Assembly: GCF_003669015.1 (NCBI RefSeq)
Contig: NZ_CP033069.1
Span: 1,932,501-1,996,500 of the forward strand
DNA: 64,000 nucleotides
Source of the DNA: Acidovorax sp. 1608163
GTDB taxonomy: Bacteria > Pseudomonadota > Gammaproteobacteria > Burkholderiales > Burkholderiaceae_C
Direction of reading: 5' to 3'
In this document: positions 52,397 to 60,993 of the stretch, in pieces
Layout: each line of letters starts with the position of its first letter
Numbering within the stretch: position 1 is the stretch's first letter
Notes under the pieces: model-generated
What the model was told of the DNA's origin: nothing
Databases searched by the model: none
The model's input: the letters and a program-made list of their open reading frames with translations, nothing else
Position numbers and translations under genes: made by a program

Positions 52397-53109
52397 TCCG
52401 CACCCGGGGCTTGGCCTACCGCTATGGCGCGGGGCCGCAGTTGCAGTTTGCCGATGTGGACCTGCCGCAGGGCGGCACCTTGCTGCTGCAGGGGCGGTCG
52501 GGCGCGGGCAAATCCACCTGGCTGGCCCTGGTGGCTGGGTTGCGGGGGGCCACGGGCGGTGATTTGTTTGTGGCGGGGATCCAGCTGGGCACGCAGCGCG
52601 GGGCCGAGCTGGACGCTTGGCGCGCGCGCAGCATTGGCTTTTTGCCGCAAAAGCTGCACTTGAGCAGTGCCCTCACCGTGGCCGACAACCTGGCCCTGGC
52701 CTACTTTGCGGCGGGCCTCCCACGCGATGATGCGGCCATAGCCCAGGTGCTGGCCCAAGTAGGTGTGGCCGATCTGGCGGGGCGCAAGCCGCACCAGCTC
52801 TCGGGCGGGCAGGCGCAGCGCGTGGCCCTGGCCCGCGCCGTGCTGCTGCAGCCCGAGCTGCTGCTGGCCGACGAGCCCACCGCCAGCCTGGACGACGAAG
52901 CCGCCGCCGATGCCCTGGCCCTGCTGCAAAGCAGCGCCGCCACCTGCGGCGCCAGCCTGGTGATTGCCACCCACGACCAGCGTGTGGTGCAGGCCCTGGC
53001 CGGTGTGCCGCGCCTGCAGCGGCTGGACCTGAATGCTGGCACCGCCGCGGCCCCACAGGGCCAGGGTTTGAATGAAATGGGCACCCAGCGCACGCTGGAT
53101 AAGCGGTAA
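52393..53109 (+). CDS. ABC transporter ATP-binding protein (MacB/LolD-like)
   Basis: The 238-aa ATPase has Walker [11 protein letters not shown]-loop region FLPQKLHLS, signature [14 protein letters not shown], Walker [13 protein letters not shown], and switch His in ATHDQRV, so it is complete. Sequence style matches the MacB/LolD/FtsE group that works with FtsX-type permeases, and such a permease follows 5 bp later. It overlaps the Fur-family gene by 4 bp. The upstream reading frame is not translated. Confidence 0.93.
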   Translation: MIRTRGLAYRYGAGPQLQFADVDLPQGGTLLLQGRSGAGKSTWLALVAGLRGATGGDLFVAGIQLGTQRGAELDAWRARSIGFLPQKLHLSSALTVADNLALAYFAAGLPRDDAAIAQVLAQVGVADLAGRKPHQLSGGQAQRVALARAVLLQPELLLADEPTASLDDEAAADALALLQSSAATCGASLVIATHDQRVVQALAGVPRLQRLDLNAGTAAAPQGQGLNEMGTQRTLDKR

Positions 53110-53114
53110 AAGCT

Positions 53115-54350
53115 ATGAAAAATATAGCAAAAACAGCCGCTTTGGCCTGGCGCTACCTGTGGTCGCGGCCGCTGGCTGCGGCGCTCAACCTGCTGCTGCT
53201 CACCCTGGGCTTGGCCGCCATCACGCTGGTGCTGCTGGTGTCCACCCAGCTCGACCAGGCCTTTGAGCGCGACCTGGACGGCATTGACCTGGTGGTGGGC
53301 GCCAAGGGCAGCCCGCTGCAGCTCATCCTGGCGGGGGTGTTCCACATCGACGTGCCCACGGGCAACATCCCTTTGCAAGAGGTGCAAGACCTGCAGAGCA
53401 ACCCGCTGGTGTCCCAGGTGATACCGCTGAGCCTGGGCGACAGCTACCAGGGCTTTCGCATCGTGGGCACCACGCCCGACTACCCCGCCCACTACCGCGC
53501 CGAGCTGGCCCAGGGCGCCCTGTGGCAACAGCCCATGGACGCTGTGCTGGGCGCCACGGTGGCGCGCAGCGTGGTGCAGCCGGGGCACGAAGGCGAGCCA
53601 CTGGTGGGCGCCACATTTGTTGGTACCCATGGCCTGGGCGCTGGGGGGCATGCCCATGGCGACCACCCCTACCGTGTCAGCGGCGTGCTGGCGCCGTGCG
53701 GCTGTGTGCTCGATCGGCTCATCCTCACCAGCACCGAATCGGTGTGGCTGGTGCACGAAACCGCCACCGCCGATGACCCTGAAGACCTGGAAATCCTGAA
53801 GCAAGAGCGCGAAGTGACCGTGGCCCTGGTGCGCTACCGCACGCCGCTGGCCGCCGTGTCGCTGTCGCGCGCCATCAACGCCAACACCTCCATGCAGGCT
53901 GCGGCACCGGCCATTGAAGTGACCCGCCTGCTGCGCCTGCTGGGCGTGGGGGCCGATGTGCTGCGCGCCTTTGGTGGCGTGCTGCTGGCCGTGGCGGCGC
54001 TCAGCGTGTTCATTGCGCTGTGGAACGCCGTGCGCGAGCGCCGCTTTGACCTGGCCATGCTGCGCATGCTGGGCGCCCCCCCGGGCCGCGTGGCCGGGCT
54101 GGTGCTGTGCGAGGCGCTTTGGTTGGCGGCCCTGGCCTGCGCCTTGGGCCTGCTGCTGGGCCACGGCCTGGCGCACGCGCTGGGCTGGGCGCTGCAGGCG
54201 CAGGGGCTGTTGCCGGTCACCGGGGCCCTGTGGCTGCCCGAAGAGGCCGGGGTGCCCCTGCTGGCGGGCCTGGTGGCCGCGCTGGCGGCCCTGTTGCCAG
54301 CCATGCAGGCTTACCGCACCGATGTGGCCGACCTGCTGGTGCAGCCTTGA
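53115..54350 (+). CDS. FtsX/MacB-type ABC transporter permease with a His-rich loop
   Basis: The 411-aa inner-membrane protein has an N-terminal helix (LNLLLLTLGLAAITLVLLV), a large periplasmic MacB-core-like domain, and three C-terminal helices (AFGGVLLAVAALSVFIAL, VLCEALWLAALACALGLLL, LLAGLVAALAALLPAMQAY). A periplasmic loop GTHGLGAGGHAHGDHPY carries four His and could bind zinc. It is paired with the preceding ATPase. The start MKNIAKTAA is made of a fragment of the AGCGCT repeat (53108-53128, AAAGCTATGAAAAATATAGC). Confidence 0.88.
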   Translation: MKNIAKTAALAWRYLWSRPLAAALNLLLLTLGLAAITLVLLVSTQLDQAFERDLDGIDLVVGAKGSPLQLILAGVFHIDVPTGNIPLQEVQDLQSNPLVSQVIPLSLGDSYQGFRIVGTTPDYPAHYRAELAQGALWQQPMDAVLGATVARSVVQPGHEGEPLVGATFVGTHGLGAGGHAHGDHPYRVSGVLAPCGCVLDRLILTSTESVWLVHETATADDPEDLEILKQEREVTVALVRYRTPLAAVSLSRAINANTSMQAAAPAIEVTRLLRLLGVGADVLRAFGGVLLAVAALSVFIALWNAVRERRFDLAMLRMLGAPPGRVAGLVLCEALWLAALACALGLLLGHGLAHALGWALQAQGLLPVTGALWLPEEAGVPLLAGLVAALAALLPAMQAYRTDVADLLVQP

Positions 54351-54397
54351 TCGTTATGTGTTTTGTTGTCCGTCGATCTCACCTGAAAGGAATCACC

Positions 54398-54649
54398 ATG
54401 AAAAAACTGTGGACGGCTTTGTGCCTGGCCCCCTTGCTGCTGGCCAGCGCTGCAGCCTTGGCCCAGGGCCACTCTGACAAGGAAACCAAGGAAGACATCG
54501 AGCGCCACCGCGCCATGGCCGTTGCGCACGAGGCCGCTGCCAAATGCCTGGAGGCTGGCAAAGGCGAAGCCCAGTGCATGAAAGACCTGCAAGCGGCGTG
54601 TAAAAACCTGGCCATCGGAAAATACTGCGGTATGAAGCACGCGCATTGA
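54398..54649 (+). CDS. Small secreted protein with conserved cysteines
   Basis: The 83-aa product has a clear signal peptide (MKKLWTALCLAPLLLASAAA, ending near LAQG). The mature part is about 60 residues with four Cys (AAKCLEAGKGEAQCMKDL, AACKN, KYCGMKHAH) and several His. Charge and Cys/His content suggest a small periplasmic metal-binding protein, but I recognise no family. A GAAAGG ribosome binding site lies at 54385-54390. It is probably the last gene of the Fur-ABC operon before a repeat element. Confidence 0.75.
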   Translation: MKKLWTALCLAPLLLASAAALAQGHSDKETKEDIERHRAMAVAHEAAAKCLEAGKGEAQCMKDLQAACKNLAIGKYCGMKHAH

Positions 54650-54655
54650 TGGCTT

Positions 54656-54819
54656 GGGATGTCCTGCATAACGCCCTGCGGTCTGTGATAGCGCGGCCTC
54701 GGGCAGTCCGCTGCGTTGCTTTTCTTGCCAATAGCCCTGCTATTGGCTGCGAAAAGACGCCTTGCGGCCTATCCCGATCCGCACTACCACCGACTCGCGA
54801 GGGTTATGCAGGACATCCC
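54656..54819. repeat. 164-bp palindromic element with 17-bp terminal inverted repeats
   Basis: The ends are perfect inverted repeats, GGGATGTCCTGCATAAC (54656-54672) and GTTATGCAGGACATCCC (54803-54819). The centre carries GCCAATAG-CCCTG-CTATTGGC (54727-54747), and its left flank CTGCGTTG and CTTGCCAATAG matches the middle of the 271-bp elements. It is non-coding and begins 7 bp after the small secreted gene. Confidence 0.85.
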
Positions 54820-54878
54820 TAGCCGCCCGATGTGCCTCGCACCGTTTTGGTTTTGCGTTGATTGAAAGAGCCCGGCCC

Positions 54879-55520
54879 ATGGTCTGCCGAACTTCCTACA
54901 CGTCCCGCACTGGGATCCCCACGGGCGCCCTCAACCGCCTGGATGCGCATAGCCCTGTTTGGGCGCTGGCCTGGCTGGCGGCGGCGGGTGTGCTGCTGGG
55001 CGGGGTGTTGCCGGGGGCGGCGCAGGCGCAAGCCCCCGGTGCAGCGGGCGCGTCCGTGCTCAGCTCGCCTTTGCCCGCAGGCACCCACGGGCAGCCTGCG
55101 GTGGCGGGCTCGGGGCCGGGCTACCACAGCCCCAACAGCCCGATTGCCCCGCTGCCCGTGCGGGGCGACGTGGTGCCCTGGTCCGTGTTGAGTGACCTGA
55201 AGAAAAACACCACCAAGACCGCCGTGCTGCCCGTCTTCAACGCCCAGCAGCAGGCCATGCACCAGACGGTGCAGCGCATCCAGGGCTTCATGGTGCCCAT
55301 GGACGCCAAGCCCACGCAAAAGCACTTTTTGCTCACCTCTGTGCCGCTGACTTGCTCGTTCTGCATCCCGGGCGGGCCTGAAAGCATGGTTGAAGTCAAG
55401 GCCAAGACGCCTGTGCGATATTCGCTGGAGCCCGTGGTGGTGGAGGGCAAATTCAATGTGCTGCCCAACGACCCCTATGGGCTGTTCTACCGCATGGTGG
55501 AGGCCGAGCCCGTGAAGTGA
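54879..55520 (+). CDS. DUF3299-domain exported protein
   Basis: The 213-aa product has an N-terminal hydrophobic segment (WALAWLAAAGVLLGGVLP, then GAAQAQA) that looks like a signal peptide. The mature part matches DUF3299: VQRIQGFMVPMDAKPTQKHF, LTSVPLTCSFCIPGGPE (two Cys three apart), and VLPNDPYGLFYRMV. DUF3299 proteins recur beside FtsX-type ABC transporters and metal genes, and the Cys pair could hold a metal or disulfide. The start ATG 54879 lies just after the repeat element, which separates it from the upstream operon. Confidence 0.8.
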   Translation: MVCRTSYTSRTGIPTGALNRLDAHSPVWALAWLAAAGVLLGGVLPGAAQAQAPGAAGASVLSSPLPAGTHGQPAVAGSGPGYHSPNSPIAPLPVRGDVVPWSVLSDLKKNTTKTAVLPVFNAQQQAMHQTVQRIQGFMVPMDAKPTQKHFLLTSVPLTCSFCIPGGPESMVEVKAKTPVRYSLEPVVVEGKFNVLPNDPYGLFYRMVEAEPVK

Positions 55521-55738
55521 GGGCAGGGGGCTCGCCCAGGCGCTGCCTTGGCCCACACTGTTTTGATGCTGTTTGTTTTTTGAGTTTGCCGACTTAGGAG
55601 GCTGTCGGACTTGGAGCGTTGATCGCGAAAACCGAAGGTTTCACCAAAATTGGCCCCGCTGCGGTCCATTTGCAGCCGACGATTTCCAATTCCGATAGTC
55701 TCCCCAACCCGCTGCCTATTTCGCCCTTGCCCTTGCCC

Positions 55739-56230
55739 ATGTCCAAGCCCCTGTTGCACCACCGCCCACCTGCGCGCACCGCACTGCGCACGCGGGCTGG
55801 GGTGCGCGCCTGGAACGCGGCCTGGCTGGCTTGGTTGCTGCTGGCCCTGGTGCTGGTGCCCACCCTGGGTCGGGTGCACCAGGCCTTGCACTCCACCGTC
55901 CACCTCACCACCCAGCTCCCTTTGCAGGTGGGTGGGGTGGCGCCAGCGGTTGGCACCGCCCCCCCGGCACACGCCCACACCAGCGCACAGGGCCTGCCCG
56001 CGCCCGTGGCATCCAAGGCCTTGGCGGCCCTGGTGCCCACCCACGCCAGCGGGGCAGACTGCCTGTTGCTGGACCAACTGGCCCTGGCCGATGTGCTGCT
56101 CGCCCCCGCATTGGGCGTGCCAGCCAGCCATGGCATCCATGCCGCCCCGGTGGGCTGGACGCAGCATGCGTTCGCACTGCACCGGGCGCTGTTCCAGGCC
56201 CGCGCACCGCCTGCAGCCCTGCGGGCTTGA
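55739..56230 (+). CDS. Small membrane/periplasmic protein, DUF2946-like, beside the TonB receptor
   Basis: The 163-aa product has one strong membrane segment (AAWLAWLLLALVLVPTLGRV) followed by a periplasmic part rich in Ala, His and Pro. RVHQALHSTVHL and SGADCLLLDQLALADVL recall DUF2946-like proteins found next to metal TonB receptors; a single Cys and about a dozen His are present. The match is by impression only. The ATG at 55739 is chosen because it is closest to the membrane segment; the frame is open back to 55619. Confidence 0.6.
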   Translation: MSKPLLHHRPPARTALRTRAGVRAWNAAWLAWLLLALVLVPTLGRVHQALHSTVHLTTQLPLQVGGVAPAVGTAPPAHAHTSAQGLPAPVASKALAALVPTHASGADCLLLDQLALADVLLAPALGVPASHGIHAAPVGWTQHAFALHRALFQARAPPAALRA

Positions 56231-56415
56231 CATACGCAGGCCCCAGTTGCGGGCCCGAGCCGCTGACCGTTGCGATCTGACCCGGTGGCCTTGGGCTGCC
56301 AGGGCAGCGGGTGGCTTCTGCTGCGCCCGTTCGCTCCGCGCATTCCCTCTGGCCTATTGCTTCCCATCCCGTGCTGTGCCCTGCGTGGCGGCTTCGCTTT
56401 GGGTTGATTGCTCCT

Positions 56416-56465
56416 GTTTTGATAGCTGCTTGCGCTTGATTGATAAGCGCTGGCGTGCATTTTTG
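56416..56465. repeat. AGCGCT-type dispersed repeat in the gap upstream of the TonB receptor
   Basis: TTTTGATAGCTGCTTGCGCT followed by TGATTGATAAGCGCTGGCG. It lies in the 360-bp gap 56231-56590; the rest of the gap shows no gene or operator I can support. Confidence 0.8.
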
Positions 56466-56590
56466 TTCTATATCCCGCAGAGTGGGCTGGCCTGTGCCTG
56501 TCTGCCATGGCGCGCTGTGTGTTGCGTGTGTTGCGCTGTGCGTGCTGCGGGGTGGTTGCGTTCGATTTTTCTGATTCCCAAGGTTTCCTC

Positions 56591-58672
56591 ATGATTCACT
56601 CCACACTTGCCCCCCATCGCCTGGCCCTGCGCCCTGTGGCCCTGGCCGTTGCCCTGTTGGCCGTGGCTGGCACCGGGCTGGCCCAGGCTCAGGCCGTGGC
56701 GCCCGCTGCTGCAGCCGAAGCCAGCCTGCCTGCCGTCACCGTCTCTGCCAGCGGCCTGCAACTGGGCGCCAATGACATGACCACGCCGGTGACGGTGCTC
56801 GAAGGTGACGAGCTGGTGCGCCGCCGCGAGGCCACGCTGGGCGAGACGCTCAACAGCGAGCCCGGCATCACCAGCAGCCACTTTGGCGCTGGGGCCAGCC
56901 GCCCCATCATTCGCGGCATGGATGGCCCGCGTGTGCGCGTGCTCAGCGACGGTGCCGAGCTGCACGATGCCTCCACCATCAGCCCCGACCACGCCGTGGC
57001 GTCCGAGCCCATGCTGGCCACGCAGATCGAAGTGCTGCGTGGTCCGTCGGCCCTGGTGTATGGCAACGGTGCGGTGGGTGGCGTGGTCAATGTGCTCGAT
57101 GGCAAGGTGCCCACGGCCATTCCGCAAAAGGGGTACGAAGGCAGCGCCGAGCTGCGTGCCAACACGGGCGCCCGTGAGGGGGCCGGCGCTTTCTCGCTCA
57201 CGGGCGGTGCGGGCAACCTGGCGGTGCATGTGGAGGGCGTGGCGCGCGATGCGGGCGACTACCGCGTGGGCAAGGGCTGGGCGCCCGAGGGCGAGGCCAC
57301 CCGCAAGGTGCCGGGCAGCTTCAACCGCACCGACACGGGCAGCGTGGGCTTGTCGTGGGTGGGCGAGCAGGGCTACCTGGGCGCGGCCTACACGCGCCAG
57401 ACGGCCAAGTACGGACTGCCGGGGCACAACCACAGTTTTGAAGGCTGTGGCGTGAATGGAAACCGGCTCGACTGCCCTGCACCCACTGGGCCCGCCGAAG
57501 TGCACGACCCGGCCGATGTGCCCGTGGTGGACCTGCGCAGCGAACGCTTTGACGTGCGCGGCGAACTGCGCAACCCGTTCGCAGGCTTCTCGGCCCTGCG
57601 CCTGCGCGCGGGCGTGACCGACTATGTGCACGACGAGGTCGAAGACGGCGCCATCAGCACCACCTTCAAGAACAAGGCCTACGACACCCGCGTGGAGCTG
57701 CAGCACGAGCCCATTGCCGGGTTCAAGGGCGTGGTGGGCCTGCAGACCTCGCAGCGCAAGTTCAGCGCCGAAGGTGAAGAGGCTTACGTTGAGCCCACCG
57801 TCACCCGCAAGGTGGGCCTGTTTATGTTGGAGGAATACCGCCTGGGCGACTGGCGCTTTGAAGGAGCACTGCGCCACGACCGCCAGACGGCCGAGGCGCA
57901 GACCACGGGCATCGAGCGCAGCCACAACGGCACCTCGGCATCGCTGGGCGCGGTGTGGCGCTTCACGCCCGGCTACCAGGTGGGCACCTCGTTCACCCGC
58001 GCCAGCCGTGCGCCGTCGGCTGAAGAGCTGTACGCCCGGGGCCTGCACATGGCCACCAGCACGTACGAGCGGGGCAACGCCGATCTGCGCTCGGAGACTT
58101 CGCAAAACATCGACGTGAGCCTGAAAAAGACCAGTGGCGACACCACCTTTGGCGTGAGCGTGTTCCACAACAAGATCAACAACTACATCTACGGCCGCAC
58201 GCTCGATGCGCTGGATGGCCTGCAACTGCTGCAGTACAGCCAGGCCGACGCCACCTTCACCGGCATTGAAGGCCAGGTGCGCCAGGCCCTCACGCGCAAC
58301 TTGGGGCTTACGCTGTTTGGCGACACCGTGCGCGCCAAGCTCGACGGCGGTGGCAACCTGCCCCGTATCCCGGCCACCCGTGCTGGTTTGCGGCTGGACG
58401 CCAATTGGGCGGCGTGGGAAGGCCAGGTGGAATGGGTGCAAGTGGCCCGCCAAAGCCGCGTGGCCGAGTTTGAAACCGCGACCCCCGGCTACGGCATGCT
58501 GAACCTGGGCGCCGCCTACAACGGCAAGCTGGCCAACGGCTCGCCCTGGCAGCTGTACGTCAAGGGCAACAACCTGACCGACCGCCTGGCCTATGCGCAC
58601 ACCTCGTTCATCAAGACCGCTGCGCCGCTGATGGGGCGCAGTGTGACGGTGGGGGTGAAGGTGGCCTTCTGA
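56591..58672 (+). CDS. TonB-dependent outer-membrane receptor, ZnuD-like
   Basis: The 693-aa protein has a signal peptide (ending near LAQAQA), a plug domain (TTPVTVLEGDELVRRREATL, then SRPIIRGMDGPRVRVLSDGA) and a 22-strand barrel that ends with Phe (VTVGVKVAF). ISPDHAVASEPMLATQIEVL and the following RGPSALVYGNGAVGGVVNV are typical of the ZnuD/zinc receptor group. An external loop GHNHSFEGCGVNGNRLDC has His residues and a Cys pair resembling the ZnuD zinc-capture loop. It should import zinc (or a zinc complex) with TonB energy. The ATG at 56591 starts the signal peptide. Confidence 0.9.
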   Translation: MIHSTLAPHRLALRPVALAVALLAVAGTGLAQAQAVAPAAAAEASLPAVTVSASGLQLGANDMTTPVTVLEGDELVRRREATLGETLNSEPGITSSHFGAGASRPIIRGMDGPRVRVLSDGAELHDASTISPDHAVASEPMLATQIEVLRGPSALVYGNGAVGGVVNVLDGKVPTAIPQKGYEGSAELRANTGAREGAGAFSLTGGAGNLAVHVEGVARDAGDYRVGKGWAPEGEATRKVPGSFNRTDTGSVGLSWVGEQGYLGAAYTRQTAKYGLPGHNHSFEGCGVNGNRLDCPAPTGPAEVHDPADVPVVDLRSERFDVRGELRNPFAGFSALRLRAGVTDYVHDEVEDGAISTTFKNKAYDTRVELQHEPIAGFKGVVGLQTSQRKFSAEGEEAYVEPTVTRKVGLFMLEEYRLGDWRFEGALRHDRQTAEAQTTGIERSHNGTSASLGAVWRFTPGYQVGTSFTRASRAPSAEELYARGLHMATSTYERGNADLRSETSQNIDVSLKKTSGDTTFGVSVFHNKINNYIYGRTLDALDGLQLLQYSQADATFTGIEGQVRQALTRNLGLTLFGDTVRAKLDGGGNLPRIPATRAGLRLDANWAAWEGQVEWVQVARQSRVAEFETATPGYGMLNLGAAYNGKLANGSPWQLYVKGNNLTDRLAYAHTSFIKTAAPLMGRSVTVGVKVAF

Positions 58673-58718
58673 GGCTGTGCGGAGGCTTTTTAGCCAGATA
58701 GTCTGACACCTACCCCAG

Positions 58719-58790
58719 CCGTTCGGGCTGAGCTTGTCGAAGCCAGGGCACTCCTTTGAACGGCCCTTCGACAGGCTCAGGGCGAACGGG
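58719..58790. repeat. CCGTTCG...CGAACGG dispersed inverted repeat
   Basis: CCGTTCGGGCTGAGCTTGTC (then GAAG) pairs with CTTCGACAGGCTCAGGGCGA (then ACGG) as a long hairpin. This is the widely dispersed TTCGACAGGCTCAG type of repeat. It lies in the 170-bp gap between the convergent TonB receptor and L,D-transpeptidase genes and may act as a shared terminator. Confidence 0.8.
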
Positions 58791-58820
58791 GCGGGTCTCA
58801 GGCATCTGCAAAACTCATGC

Positions 58821-58876
58821 CAAATAGCCTGCTAGCGCTTATTTAATAAGCGCTAGCAGCTATAAAAAACGTAGCA
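58821..58876. repeat. AGCGCT-type dispersed repeat, most complete copy
   Basis: CAAATAGCCTGCTAGCGCTT, ATTTAATAAGCGCTAGCAGC, TATAAAAAACGTAGC form a long hairpin. On the minus strand it encodes the last residues (TFFIAASAY) and stop of the L,D-transpeptidase. Confidence 0.9.
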
Positions 58877-59529
58877 AATGGCTCGGTGTCAGGCAGCACA
58901 TAGGCCACGCCGGGCACTTGCCCCAGGTAGGGGGCGATGTGCTGGCTGTAGAACGCATCGGGTGCGTTGATGCAGCCATAGCTGATGCGCCGGTCGCGCG
59001 CACGCGGGCTGGCCAGGCGCTGCAGGCGCCGCTCGATGGCCGTGGCGCTGCGCACGCGGTGCAGCGATACCGCCGCGTCGTAGTCGATCCACACAATGTC
59101 TTCGCCTTGCAGGTTCTGGCCGGGCTCGGTCACAAACCGGCCTGCGGGCGTGGTGCGCTCGTGCGGGCGCACCTGGGCCACGGGGCGCTGCCCAATGCCG
59201 GGAACGCTGCGGTCACCCGGCGCCAGCCCCAGCAGCACGGGCGCGCTGCCCAGCCACTGGGCGCGGCCTGAGAACACATGCACGCAGGCCTCGGGCTTGT
59301 CGATCACCACAAAGGGCATGCCCGCGTTGTCTGCCGTGCCCGCCACCCAGCGCAGCAGTTGCCTTGCGGTGGCCGAGGCCTGCCACTCGCCATCGTCCGT
59401 GCCCTGCGCCGCACTGGCCCAGGCGCCAGGGGCGGCCAAGGCCAGGGCACCCGTGGCCCAGCGGCTCCATTGGCGGCGGGTGAGGGCGGTGGCGTGCTGT
59501 GCGTTGGGTGGGTGGCGAGCGGTGGTCAC
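58843..59529 (-). CDS. L,D-transpeptidase family (YkuD) protein
   Basis: The protein is about 228 aa. A signal-like N-terminus (RWATGALALAAPGAWASA) with a twin-arginine-like RRQW suggests export to the periplasm. The YkuD catalytic motif is present as SYGCINAPDAFY, with the Cys nucleophile, preceded by DYDAAVSLHRV. It should cross-link peptidoglycan or attach proteins to it. The GTG at 59529 is preferred; an ATG at 59616 lies within the terminator hairpin of the next gene. The C-terminal residues come from the repeat at 58821-58876, so the natural end may have been lost or replaced. Confidence 0.8.
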   Translation of the reverse strand: MTTARHPPNAQHATALTRRQWSRWATGALALAAPGAWASAAQGTDDGEWQASATARQLLRWVAGTADNAGMPFVVIDKPEACVHVFSGRAQWLGSAPVLLGLAPGDRSVPGIGQRPVAQVRPHERTTPAGRFVTEPGQNLQGEDIVWIDYDAAVSLHRVRSATAIERRLQRLASPRARDRRISYGCINAPDAFYSQHIAPYLGQVPGVAYVLPDTEPFATFFIAASAY

Positions 59530-59588
59530 GTGGGGTGGGACAAAAGCGGTGCGTTGATTTTGCCGCGCCACAGGCAACAGCCCTCCAC

Positions 59589-59620
59589 AAAAAAGCCCAT
59601 GGCCTTGGAGGGCCATGGGC
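59589..59620 (-). terminator. Terminator after the acyl-CoA dehydrogenase gene
   Basis: On the minus strand GCCCATGGCC and GGCCATGGGC pair around CTCCAA-type loop bases, followed by TTTTTT. It lies 53 bp downstream of the acyl-CoA dehydrogenase stop. Confidence 0.85.
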
Positions 59621-59672
59621 TGGTGCGGTGGGTTGCGGGGTGGCGGGTTGTCCCGCGCTTGGCCTCAGCCTC

Positions 59673-60947
59673 TCAGGCGCCGCGTGTGATGGGCACGCCC
59701 GCATCGCGGCCGTAGCTGCCGTACTTGCCCAGCTCCCACTTGGCAATGGCGTTGCGGTGCACTTCGTCCGGACCGTCGGCAAAGCGCAGGGTGCGCGCAC
59801 CGGCGTAGGCATAGGCCAGGGGGAAGTCGTCGCTCATGCCGCCGCCGCCGTGGGCCTGCATGGCCCAGTCGATCACCTGGCAGGCCATGCTGGGGGCCAC
59901 CACCTTGATCATGGCGATCTCGGTCTTGGCCACCTTGTTGCCTGCCACGTCCATCAGCCAGGCGGCCTTCAGGGTCAGCAGGCGGGCCATGTCAATCTTG
60001 CAGCGGGCTTCGGCAATGCGCTCTTGCGTCACGGTTTGCTGCGCCACGGTCTTGCCAAAGGCCACGCGGTTGCTGGCGCGCTTGCACATCAGCTCCAGCG
60101 CACGCTCGGCCAGGCCAATGAGGCGCATGCAGTGGTGGATGCGCCCGGGGCCCAGGCGGCCTTGGGCGATCTCGAAACCACGGCCTTCGCCCAGCAGGAT
60201 GTTGGAGACGGGCACGCGCACGTTTTCAAACGTCATCTCCACGTGGCCGTGGGGTGCGTCGTCGTAGCCAAACACATTGAGCGGGCGAATGACCGTAATG
60301 CCCTTGGCGTCAGCGGGCACCAGCACCATGCTTTGCTGTGAGTGCCGGGGCGCCTCGGGGTCGGTCTTGCCCATGGTGATGTAGACGGCGCAGCGCGGAT
60401 CGGCTGCGCCCGAAATCCACCATTTGCGGCCATTGATGACGTATTCATCACCCTGGCGCTCGATGCGCGTCTCGATGTTGGTGGCGTCGCTCGATGCCAC
60501 GTCGGGCTCGGTCATTGCGAAGGCCGAGCGGATCTTGCCTTCGAGCAGCGGCTTGAGCCAGCGCGCCTTGTTGGCTTCGTCGCCATAGCGGGCGATGGTT
60601 TCCATGTTGCCGGTGTCGGGCGCCGAGCAGTTGAACACCTCGCTGGCCCATGGCACGCGGCCCATGATTTCGGCCAGGGGCGCGTATTCCTGGTTGGTGA
60701 GGCCTGCCCCTGCGTAGCCCGAGGCCGCGGCGCTGTCCACTGGCAAAAACAGGTTCCACAGGCCAGCGGCCTGGGCCTTGGGCTTGAGGTTTTCGATGGT
60801 GTTCAGGGCCGACCAGCGCTTGCCTGCGGCGGTGTTGGCCAGCAGCTCGGCCTTGTAGGCTGCCTCGGCGGGGTAGATGTGCTCGTCCATGAACTGGAGC
60901 AGTTTGGCCTGCAGTTCCTTGGTCTTGGGGGAGTAGTCAAAGTCCAT
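59673..60947 (-). CDS. Acyl-CoA dehydrogenase family protein (ACAD10/11-like)
   Basis: The 424-aa flavoprotein has the ACAD features [34 protein letters not shown], the helical C-terminal domain with [20 protein letters not shown], and [18 protein letters not shown] near the catalytic-base region. It dehydrogenates acyl-CoA esters with FAD. An APH-family kinase follows the same strand upstream, the pair that is fused in human ACAD10/11 and separate in bacterial 4-hydroxyacid pathways such as levulinate catabolism. The start ATG 60947 is preceded by GGAG. Confidence 0.93.
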   Translation of the reverse strand: MDFDYSPKTKELQAKLLQFMDEHIYPAEAAYKAELLANTAAGKRWSALNTIENLKPKAQAAGLWNLFLPVDSAAASGYAGAGLTNQEYAPLAEIMGRVPWASEVFNCSAPDTGNMETIARYGDEANKARWLKPLLEGKIRSAFAMTEPDVASSDATNIETRIERQGDEYVINGRKWWISGAADPRCAVYITMGKTDPEAPRHSQQSMVLVPADAKGITVIRPLNVFGYDDAPHGHVEMTFENVRVPVSNILLGEGRGFEIAQGRLGPGRIHHCMRLIGLAERALELMCKRASNRVAFGKTVAQQTVTQERIAEARCKIDMARLLTLKAAWLMDVAGNKVAKTEIAMIKVVAPSMACQVIDWAMQAHGGGGMSDDFPLAYAYAGARTLRFADGPDEVHRNAIAKWELGKYGSYGRDAGVPITRGA

Positions 60948-60993
60948 GGGGTTCTCCGTGAAAAATCGGTGGGTGTTGTTCTGTGCGGCGTGT

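Noticed and set aside
56468..58600. 710-codon ORF antisense to the TonB receptor
   Set aside because: Shadow frame of a complete receptor gene.
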